Part shown: in pieces, positions 50,400 through 60,500 of the stretch
Position numbering within the stretch: position 1 is the stretch's first letter
Layout of the letters: each line of letters starts with the position of its first letter
Assembly (NCBI GenBank): GCA_903772945.1
Contig: CAICTM010000280.1
Coordinates: forward strand, 1 to 64,000
Source of the DNA: Seminavis robusta
Lineage: Eukaryota > Bacillariophyta > Bacillariophyceae > Naviculales > Naviculaceae
DNA length: 64,000 nt
Reading direction: 5' to 3'
Program-made: the position numbers and the translations under genes
The notes under the pieces: generated by a model
Seen by the model: only the letters and a program-made list of their open reading frames with translations
Told to the model about the DNA's origin: nothing
The model's database searches: none

Positions 50400-51338
50400 C
50401 TAGATATCATACAGCGGCTCCCCGAATTCCATTTTATACTGGCAAATGACAGCCACCGTCTCCGCGCAAAGCTGGAGCTTTTCCTTGCTGTGGCGGAAAC
50501 GGCTGTCAAGGCATTTGAAAACCTTCATCATGCCGTTGAACCGCTCGTGGCGAAGACGGGCGCGGCTCTTGAACTGGCGAACTTCGGGCAAATCGTATCG
50601 ATTGTTGGGGGTGCTCACCAAATGAGGATACCCTACATAGCCGCCATCGGCAATGCATTTTTTCCCGATCATTTCGAGCTTATTGGCGAGTCCTTTCTCT
50701 GTGAAAATCTTAATGTCGTTGTAGGTGCCGGCTTCGTAGGGCCCATTAAACCAAATGAGTTTGCTCTCGTAGAGAGAAAGACCAACCTCGTAGTTGAAAC
50801 CAGCACACCTGTGCTTGTAGGAGAAGATCTTTGGATCCAAGTTGAGGGTGTCACTGCGGTGCTCTTGAGTGCGAAAATGGGTCCCATCGACGGACAAAGC
50901 CCACGTATCATCTCCATTGTAGCCGTCTGGCCAACAAATCTTCCACAGTTTCAACACTCGCATCTTCTCAAGAATATGCCATGAATTGTCTCTTGTTTGG
51001 CGCACGGACATTCCAAAGCGAGAAGCCCTAGGGAGCTCTGTTTCGTACAAACGTAGAAAGTACATCGCAGCAAGATAATCACGGAGCTTTCTCTTTGACG
51101 GCTCAAGTCGATGCTCTTTCAAAGGATGCGTTTGCATATCCTCCCATATCTGAGCCAGGACGAAAGAATTGGCTCCGAAATGAGCGAGCAATTCGACTTC
51201 GTTGGTGCCCCGTTTGCGTTTATTGATACGAGTTTCGGTGAAATTGAGGTGCTTCAAAGCTTCGACCAGCATCTCATCAGGGGTATAGATGATGAGATCC
51301 TCATCATCACTGCTGCTACTACTTGTATCACTAGCCAT
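50400..51338 (-). CDS. DDE_Tnp_4-type transposase
   Basis: A 312-residue single-exon frame starting MASDTSSSSSDDED. Family blocks are in order: a helical N-terminal part (RKLRDYLAAMYFLRLYETEL, RASRFGMSVRQTRDNSW), WALSVDGTHFRTQEH with the first catalytic Asp, KHRCAGFNYEVGLSLYESKL, GPYEAGTYNDIKIF, KCIADGGYVGYPHLVS with the second Asp, and RARLRHERFNGMMKVFKCLD with the Glu. This matches the DDE superfamily endonuclease of PIF/Harbinger-like elements, which cuts and joins DNA in the nucleus. There is no obvious N-terminal HTH or zinc finger, so DNA recognition may depend on the accessory proteins. All three catalytic residues are present and the frame is unbroken. Confidence 0.9.
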   Translation of the reverse strand: MASDTSSSSSDDEDLIIYTPDEMLVEALKHLNFTETRINKRKRGTNEVELLAHFGANSFVLAQIWEDMQTHPLKEHRLEPSKRKLRDYLAAMYFLRLYETELPRASRFGMSVRQTRDNSWHILEKMRVLKLWKICWPDGYNGDDTWALSVDGTHFRTQEHRSDTLNLDPKIFSYKHRCAGFNYEVGLSLYESKLIWFNGPYEAGTYNDIKIFTEKGLANKLEMIGKKCIADGGYVGYPHLVSTPNNRYDLPEVRQFKSRARLRHERFNGMMKVFKCLDSRFRHSKEKLQLCAETVAVICQYKMEFGEPLYDI

Positions 51339-51488
51339 TGTTGGTCTTCTGGTGGTGTTGACTTGCTGTCTAGCTAGTGGTATGGGTAATAGCTAGCTGT
51401 AGCAAGATCACCGCGACGATGGCAAAAATGGAATTCAATCGAACAATCCGTTCAAAGGTTTAGGATATCGTACAAGATTTAAGCTATT

Positions 51489-51595
51489 GTACGATAGCCT
51501 AAATCTTTACAGTATCCTAAATAGTCTCCTAAAACCGTTTGCGGTATCCAAAACGGTAGCCTATTTTTAAACGGTATCCTAAACGGTAGCCTAAT
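51489..51595 (+). repeat. Right subterminal 107-bp repeat of the transposon
   Basis: Direct (not inverted) copy of 47398-47504. It contains four CGGTATCC/CGGTAGCC sub-units. An extra inverted pair (TCGTACAA...TTGTACGA, 51468-51494) sits just inside it. Confidence 0.85.
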
Positions 51596-54554
51596 GCACG
51601 ACTGATCACATCGAACCATGACAGGCATGCGTGCTTCAAACCACGACTGTTAGCTTCAGTCGTGAAACTAACGTCACAAAACTGCAAATTGCCGCATCGT
51701 CCAGTTTTACTCCTAGGGGCTGTATCTCCTCAGGAAGGCTTCCTTATCGCAAATCAAGTCGCTCTGATAGCTATCAGATCGACGCCAGCAAATCTACCAC
51801 CTCTGGTATGGTAGAGCAAAATGCGATGTTACCGTGTCAGTGCCTTCAACTGCAAGATACGTTTGACTACGTCCTGCTGGTAAACATCCAAGATCTTGCT
51901 TGGAGACCATGATCAAGTGTTGGAGAGGATGGTCCTTTCTCAGCCAGGCTTCGAGCTCGTTTGTCCCGCCATCGACCATACCGACCGGGAGACTGTGCGA
52001 GAGGCATATCATTGGTGCTGATCTTGACATTGGATTTTGACACCGCCCTTTGTCCTCGCCGCGATGTAGAAGTTACCTTCCAGCACGAGACCCACATTGG
52101 TGTCATGAGTTGCAGTCTTGCAGTCCGTCTTGAAGCAGAACTTTTGGCCGTCGGGTGACCCGATGGCGCCTGAAACTCGTCCTACCTGCTTCCTCGGCAT
52201 TGCTGGCATTCCACAAGCGATGGCCTGTGCATGGAAAGCAACGAGGCTACCGGTACTCCTGATGAACAGAGATCAACAAAGAAGAATACAAAGGATATCA
52301 GAATTGACAAAGGCCCATCCAGTCAACTCCAACAGTAGCGACACTATCAAAAATATGTACGATACTCACTCGTAATGCTCCCTCCAGGCCATGCAGTGAT
52401 CCCTGTTAGCTTCCTAGGGCGTGGAATGGTGTTTCTTCGTTCCTGTGTTGTCACCGGCAACACGAAGGCCATGGTGGTGGAATTTCTCGTAGCCCGATTG
52501 GCCAAAACAAAGACTTGTTGAGCAGCCACTTTTCAATGGCATCGCCCCTACACTACAAAGGACGACCCATTGTATCTTACTCCCTGCAACACAGCACAAA
52601 CAGGAACCTCGTGCCTTGATAGAGTGGATCCAATGCGAGTCTCCTCTTGGAGTCGCATCCTCAAGATCCAAACACCACACACCACTTTAGTTTTAAACTC
52701 ATGCTGATCCAGGCCGCGTTGCGTGCAAGCCACGATATTGTGAGTTGGGATGGCACCATCCAGTGCTGCCAATGCTCAGAAATAGACCTTTTCCTACATG
52801 TAAAAGCAAATGGAGATGTTGTTAGTAACGAAACATGCGAACAGTTCACCGTAAGAGGAACACGTCTATGAGTGGAGGCTTACCTCGTGGCACACAAAAC
52901 GGGCAGGTTGATTGTTGCTTCTGCTTGATTTCGGTGATCCCCAAGCTCTTGAACTTGGTTTCCTGTACATGTAGTATAAATAGACCAACTGGTTGGCTTC
53001 CTGGAGTGTAACAGGGCGCCCCCAGTGGTGGCCTCACCTGTTGTTTGTTGTTGGTATGCGAATCAAATCATCCATCAATCCAAAATGAAAGAAAAAGAGA
53101 ATAGAAACCAGGAAACACCAGAAGATGGTCTTGGGGACTTGCTTTCCACTTTCAATGCTGTTTAGTCAATTCAATTCTCTCTATATGGACCGCTCTTGTT
53201 GAATATCGGGTTGCTCATGGTGAGAACAAAACAACATCAACTCCATCATCTCGATGCCATGAGATGTGAATTTGCATGGCTTCTGCGACTCCAGGGAGAA
53301 GTACGCTGTAGCCATCAGTACTGATTCGCTGCGAGAACTGTGCAGAGCCTGGGTTTGGGTACATTGTACGTGGACTTCGGTGTCAATATTTTTGAGGACA
53401 CTTCAGAACGGTATGGTACATGTACGTACAGCTTGCTTGGCTAGTAGCTAGTTTTGATAAGTGACTAAAATTTCGGAGTGACTCTATTTTTTTCACCACC
53501 CAGTCGCATCAGCTTGCACCCCCGCATGCGCGACCAGGTGTACTGTAAAAGCTACTGTACCGCGAACTTCAACCCCGATCAAAACGTCAAAACAGCACTG
53601 TATAGCCACGGTAGGTACGTACTGGTACAGCGGTACAGCTCCAGTTGCCTCCAGCCTCCATACAGTTCCATCAGTATGCAAACCGGTAGTGAAGGGTTTG
53701 CTCATGCTCTATGACATATTATGCTTGTGCAGCTTGTGCACACAAAGACCATGCCTGTCCTAGGATGAAACCTGCAGCTGCAGCGAAGGGTTTGCTCGTG
53801 CTATGCCTGTTGCACCAAAAATTGAAAACCGGCCAAAACTTTGTCGCAGCTTCTTTTCTATACCCGGTAGACTACTTGGAGTACGGTACGATACCTATTG
53901 GCCACGCATGACCACTGTAAAAGTGTTTCACTCCTTCTTCAAGAAGGCCGAAACCTAGATCTAAATAAAACCGGATGGTATCGGTTGGCTGGTACGCACC
54001 AGCTTGTTCCATCGTTCCATCCATGCCCTCAACCGAATTGCCAACAGTCATGGGAACCTCTGACATCTGTTCGCTTCCACCAGGGAGGTGGTCCACCGGT
54101 ACCCTACCGGTACGCTGTACAGTCGTACGAAAGCTCGTACGAATAAGGCAAGTCTTTTTCCCTTTTCGCACCCTTTTCTCAAGTACGGCCCTATCAGCTC
54201 TCTTGAAGCTACGCCATCGATAGGTTGATAAACTCCACTCTCGAGCGAAAGCTACTCGAAACCCTTTGGACCTCCTTGCTGCCATTACTGCTCCTGTGCG
54301 GGGCCCTCAAAATAGTAAGGAGAAAACAGAAAATACAAACCAAGCAGGCAACGAACAAGGATCACAAAACAAAACAACACTCCACTCTGAATAGCAACGT
54401 TACTACTAGCTATCTACTCTCCAGTAAACGCACTTTCGATTCCGCATAACGCATAATCTGTTTGACGGGGGGTTTGGAGTAAGTGAATTATCTACGGAAG
54501 CCAGCAAGGTGCCGCCTATCTCTCGATCAACTATCTCTCGATCAAGTATTAGCC
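51596..54554. other. Gene-poor region with a possible decayed minus-strand gene
   Basis: No gene I can fully support. Between about 53037 and 51794 on the minus strand there are spliced-looking pieces: an exon ending QSTCPFCVPRG before GTAAGC (52885), a donor GTGAGT near 52372, an acceptor CATCAG near 52267, then a long open piece with MPAMPRKQVGRVSGAIGSPD and GQKFCFKTDCKTATHDTNVG. A piece at 52790-52548 reads ALDGAIPTHNIVACTQRGLD. The frames do not join cleanly. From 53100 to 54480 I see only short frames and many ACCGGT/GTAC motifs. Confidence 0.35.
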
Positions 54555-57500
54555 ATGCCAGCCAGCAACGACAACAGCAATAACGTCCCAACCGACTCCG
54601 CCAGCCTTGGGAGTGGCACTGCTCCCTCTTCTGAACGTCCTTTCGACAGCTTGAAAGCTTCCTTCCGAGCGTCGGATGTCCCTTTCGGTAACGATGACTT
54701 TGACAAAGACGCCGATGCCGACGACTTTGACAAGGGGTCCGACAAGGACAAGGAAGAAGAAGTAGACGACGTCGATCTGGAGGAGGTCGAGCTCAATGCC
54801 TGGGATAATAACAGTACCAGCTGGGAAGGCGAAGAGGATGCCAGTCTCAGTACCAACCCTGGAAGAGAAGGAGCCATTCGTGAAGGCTTGTATGGTTTGA
54901 TTGAGGAAAAAATCCAAAATGGAATTTTCCAATACATCTTGGCTACACTTGCTGCTGTCTGGAACATCATTGTGAAGAGGTGCAGAGGTGGCACAAGTGA
55001 GGATGACGCCGCTGGTATGGCCATGGATGTAGCGGATGCAGCAAACCCAATCAACCCTAACAACCTAGGCTCCTCTCAGGTGGGTCAAGGTGGAGCCGGT
55101 GGAGGAGGAGGAACCGGGGGTGCTGGTGGTGGAGCCAGTAGTGCTAGTGCCTCGAGTGCCAGTGCTGGTGGTGCGTCCGGTGCTGGAGCAGCCCAGGCCA
55201 CTGCTGTGGTTGGGCAAATGGCTACCCAAGCCGCTGTCAGTGCAGCTGGAGCATCCACTGCTGCAGCTTCAACCGCAGGTAAGGCTCAGTCCCAGCAAGC
55301 TACGCAAATTAACGAGGGATTCTCTGGGTCAAATCTTGTCCTGGTTTTCTGTACCAAGATTGCATTTGTTGCCCTTGGCAATGTGCTACTTTTTCTCACA
55401 CAGCTCCATGACATAACTATTTCTTCTTCCACCACAGCTGCTGCCAGTGCCACCATTGCAACCACAGTTGCAACTGCTGTAGCCTCTGCTAGCGTGGCAG
55501 CTCAAGTTGGGGTGACTATTGGTGTTGCCGCTGTAACAGTAGCAGCAGTGAGTACTGGTATGGGTGTCGCTCCTACAAGCAACACCACCACTGCTGTCGT
55601 GAAGTTGGATGCATTTGTGCCCCCAACCTGTTCGCTGTCCGCTGAACTCAAGCAAGGTATTGTGGAATTGAAGATCCAAGGCATGCCAGAGGATGCCCTG
55701 CCAGAGCATAAGGACAGCTTAGAAGGGTAAGCATAATTGTCATGATCGAGTTGATGAGAGTTTCCTTTTAGTGATGCTCACCAATAATCATTTTCTCCCC
55801 CTCCTCTGCAGCATCTTTCGAGATCTCTACAACAATATTACTGGCATGTGCTTGGACCCATATTCACGGGTATTGCATAGTGCCGAACTCCAAGGTTGGA
55901 GTACCGAAGATGCCTTGGTTTTTCTGGATGTCATTGCCCCAACATCGTCAAATGGGACCTCAGCCAATGGGACAATGCGGACTCAAGTCATTGTGCCAGT
56001 CACAACAACGTCCTGGATGGCCACCGTTGCGTGTGATGGCTGTCCCGATTATGAGCCACTCTTCCAGCTTCCAGACAATGACGAGACAAATCTAGGTGGT
56101 ACCACCAACAGCAGTGCAACTTTGGAACAAGCCGATGGTACTACTCCCACAGCAAGTAATGGCAGCAGCATTGTTCCCAGCTTGTCTAGGCGTAGCCTGC
56201 AGCTGAAAACCAACATCGACGCATCCCAGTTCTTTCCTTTGTTTGCTGCCTCATTTGGTTACAATGTTGAGCCAGTGTTGTTTGAGGCAGATTCAACAGA
56301 TGGACCAGAGCAGACAGCAAGAAGAGGAACGATGCAGGTCGTTTTTGCCACTACTAAGGCCGCCTTGCCAGGAGGGGGTGTGGGAGATCAGCAAAATGCA
56401 GTTGTTCTCTCCATTGGTCAAGATGTGATACAGCCTTATGTTGAGACAGTGGAAGAGAACGAAGGGACTATTATGACTCCATTCATATCTGACGAGTTGT
56501 CATCGCTCTCACAGTGTGTCTCTGCGGCTGAGGATCAAGAACTTCCCAAGGACAATGATGAGTTGTGCAAGCAGCTACAACAGCTTATTGCTGCCAAGGA
56601 CAACGGAGATGGAGCAGCCATTGACCCTGATGTCTTGGTCGCATGTCTTCAGACCCCAACTGTCCCAGCCTGTCAAGAAGTATTGGCCACCGCCATTGAC
56701 TCAGTTAGCAGCAATGAACCACCCTCTACTGAGAGTGTTGCTGCAGGTACTGAACAAAACGGTAGTCAAGAGGGTGGTAGTATTGAGCCACCCTCTACTG
56801 AGATTGTTTCCGGCAGCACAGAGGGTGGCGATTCATCCTTTGATATCGATTCTGGTACTGGACAGGAAGCAGACGAAGAGGATGTCACCGACGCCGCAGG
56901 CAGAGATGAAGACACATCTGGAAGCAGTCCCGTGGTCAACAGTGGTATTGGCAATAATGCTGCAGGTACTGAAGAAGACGGTAGTCAACTGGGTGGCAGT
57001 AATGAACCACACTCCAGTGAAAGTGTTTTGGGCTACACCGAGGATGGTGATTCTTCTCTTGATACTGATTCTGGGACCGGACAGGGAGTGGGTGGAGAGG
57101 ATGTAACTGGCACCGCAGGTAGAGACGAAGACACATCTGGAAGCAGTCCCATGGTCAATAATGATAACTTTGCTACAGGTACTGAAGAAGATGGTAGTCA
57201 AGTGGGTGGTAGTGGCACCGGAAATGGAAATGGGGAGGAATCGGGAAGCAGTCCCGCAGAAAATGGCCATGGGGATGACACAGATGCGATGTCTGCCCTG
57301 AATGGCAACACTGTGGGGATTTTGCCAGCTACCTCTGTGCTGGCTCCTAATGCCCCCACTAGCAGCATGGGACAAAGTCCTTCTGGATCAGAAGGCAATT
57401 CTCCAGATGGCATTCAGCCGTCTCCTCAAGTGCCCTCGAGTCAAGCAGGAGCCCCAGGGCCAGGGCCCACTCCAAATGGTCAAGGTGAGCTTGGATTTTC

Positions 57501-60500
57501 TGGCACAAGTGGGTCTGGACCCTCAACAGTCACAGGCTTTGGTGGCAATTCTCCAGATGCAACAGCTAGTCATCTACATGCCCCAAATGCTCCTGCTTCT
57601 CATCCACAAGATGAGGCCACCAATGGAATGCCTGCTAATCCAGGAGAGATGTTGACTCAAGTGAGCCCTGTGGGCGTTGGAGCAGCTGCCCCTTCTGGTC
57701 CAAGTGCTTCAAAAGCATCTGGCCCCAGTGGACTTGACAACACTGTGGCTATGGTCAGCCCTGTTGCATCTCCTATTTTCAAGCAACAAGCCAATGGACC
57801 TTTGAATGCCAGTCCCTCCATCCCCACACATTCAAGTCCAAGTTACAGTTCTACTACCGGAGAAGTCCCAGCATTGGCGTTACCAAACGCTTCACCCAGT
57901 TTTTTGGCAATGCCCTCCAAAATCAGTCAATCAAGTGATCTCCCTGGAGTACCATCAACACCCAGCCAAATTTACAGAGGAATTCTCTCTCCAGAGTCGG
58001 CTACATCACTTTTGGCTTTTTCAAGTACTACTGAGTTCCTTCATGCAGCACCTCAAGCATCAAACCCTGTGTACGCCCCAATTCCGGTGGCTGTGGTAAC
58101 TTTGTCACCAGATTCTTCTTCAAGGCTTAATGCATTTTCTAATGCGGGTGCTAAGGAACCAACGAGACCCTCTGTTCAAACCTTTCCCACCACAAAAGAG
58201 CCTGCACACCCACCCACCTCCCAACCGACGAAAAGCCCAACACCACAACCCACTTTCCAGCCAACTGATGAGCCCACACTGCAACCAACTGATGATCCCA
58301 CGACCCAGCCAACAATCCAGCCAACCCAGGGAACAATCCAGCCAAACACAATCTCACCAACCACGGCTCCCTCCATTGAGGCAATTGTTTCACCCAGTGC
58401 CATCCCAAACACACTAATCCCAACTGTGACACCTGGAAATCCTTCTGTTGCTCCCAGTACTGGAACCCCAACAGTTACTCCTGGGAGTCCTTCAATCTCC
58501 CCCACCACTGAATCTCCCACTGTGACACCTGGAAGTCCCTCTGTCACTCCCACTACTGGAATCCCAACAATTACTCCTGGAAGTCCCTCAATCTCCCCCA
58601 CCACTGAATCTCCCACTGTGACACCTGGAAGTCCCTCTGTTACTCCCACTACTGGAATCCCAACAGTTACTCCTGGAAGTCCCTCAATCTCTCCAACCAC
58701 AGAATCTCCCACTGGGACTCCTGGAAGTCCATCCATCTCACCAAGCACTGGAATCCCAACAGTGACACCTGGGTCTCCCAGTTTCAGTCCTACAATTGGA
58801 CCCCCCAGTATTGCCTGCATTGATCCATATGTCAGTGTTGAGAGCAATTACTATGTGTCATTCTCAGGTGATGTCACAAGATTAACTGATGAAGAGTTAG
58901 TGTCGGCATTTTCATCTGGTTATGCTGCTCTTTCCAAGAGTTCCTGTGCAGAGGCTCTAGGCCTTGTCTTGCCTCAAAGACGATTTGCCAGACGAAAACT
59001 GCAAACAACAGGGTCGGCCACGATTGAATTCTTTTTGCAGACAAGGCAATTGTCTGTTGGAAGTCTTTTTGCTACACCTACTGCTTCAGCTTCATTCATC
59101 ACTGGTTTCAACGGGGGGATGCAAGGTAGTGCAGCTGTTGCAACAGCAGTGAGTGATACTCTTGTAACAAGGTCCCCAACAAGCTTTCCAAGTGTGACAC
59201 CATCCAAAAGTTCTACTGGTTTTCCAACTGTCATCCCTTCAACAAGTCCTACAGGAGTCCTATCCTCGTTGCCTAGCGTCACCCCAGGAATCCTACTTCA
59301 AGTCCAACAATATCTTCTAGCCCATCAGAGTTGCCTCTGAGAACCAGTCAAGCATGTACCAAGTGTTATCCCATCTCAGTTGCCTTCAACAAGTCCTACA
59401 GGAGTCCTATCCTCGTTGCCTAGCGTCACCCCAGGGAATCCTACTTCAAGTCCAACAATATCTTCTAGCCCATCTGGTTTTCCGTCGGAGAGGCCAAGTC
59501 AGAGCAATGTACCAAGTGTTATCCCATCTCAGTCGCCTTCAACAAGTCCTACAGCACATCCATCCTCATTGCCTAGCGTCACCCCAGGGAATCCTACTTC
59601 AAGTCCAACAATATCTTCTAGCCCATCTGGTTTTCCGTCGGACAGGCCAGTCAGAGCAATGTGCCAAGTGATAGCCCATTCAGTCGCCTTCAACAATCCT
59701 ACAGCACATCCATCTCATTGCCTAGCGTCACCCCAGGGAGTCCTACCGCGAGTCCATCCGTGTCAATTAGTCCATCAGAGTTGCCGTCTGAGAACCCTAG
59801 TCAGAGCAGTGTACCAGTTATCCCATCTTTGTCACCTCAACAAGCCCTACAGGAGTCCAATCCTCGTTGCCTACTGTCACCCCAGGAATCCTACACAAGT
59901 CCAACAAATCAACAAGCCCATCAAAGTTGCCTCTGAGAACCTAGTCAAAGCAATATTCCAAGTTCCATCCCATCTCAGTCCCCTTCAACAAATCCTACAA
60001 GAGTCCTGTCCTCATTACCTAGCATCACCCCAGGAAATCCTACTACAAGTCCATCCACATCAATTAGCCCATCAGAGTTGCCATCTGAGAACCCTAGTCA
60101 AAGCAATGAACCAAGTGTTATCCCATCACTGTCACCATCAACAAGTCCTACAGGGGGACCATCCTCAATGCCTACATTGACCATTGGGATTCCCTCTACA
60201 AGTCCTTCAATGTCAATCAGCCCATCCGAGTTGCCGTCGGAGAACCCTACTCAAAGCAATGTTCCAAGTACCATCCCATCTGGATCGCCTTCAACAAGCC
60301 CAACAGCACCTCCATCCTCATTGCCTTCAGTCACCCCAGGGAATCCTACTACAAGTCCAACAATATCAACTAGCCCATCAAAGTTGCCATCTGAGAGCCC
60401 CAGTCAAAGCAATGTTCCAAGCATCAGCCCCTCTGATATGCCATCTTCGAAGCCAAGCTTGGGTCCCTCAGATGCGCTTTCAACTAGTCCCAGCACCAGC

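Larger units (their letters stand above)
47388..51594. mobile_element. Apparently complete DDE_Tnp_4 (PIF/Harbinger-like) DNA transposon
   Basis: The element is bounded by a short inverted tip: TTAGGCGACCGT at 47388 and ACGGTAGCCTAA ending at 51594 (11 of 12 bases pair). Next to each tip lies a 107-bp direct repeat with iterated CCTAAA boxes. Inside are four intact frames: an accessory gene (47600-48229, -), a second accessory gene (48470-49918, +) probably spliced to a third frame (49983-50326, +), and the transposase (50400-51338, -). All lack stops or frameshifts, so the element may be recently active. I found no clear target-site duplication. The family is inferred from the transposase; the ends are not those of a standard Harbinger. 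Confidence 0.75.

Noticed and set aside
47388-51595. Reading the 107-bp direct repeats as LTRs
   Set aside because: The enclosed genes encode a DDE transposase and no gag or reverse transcriptase, and the outer tips are inverted.
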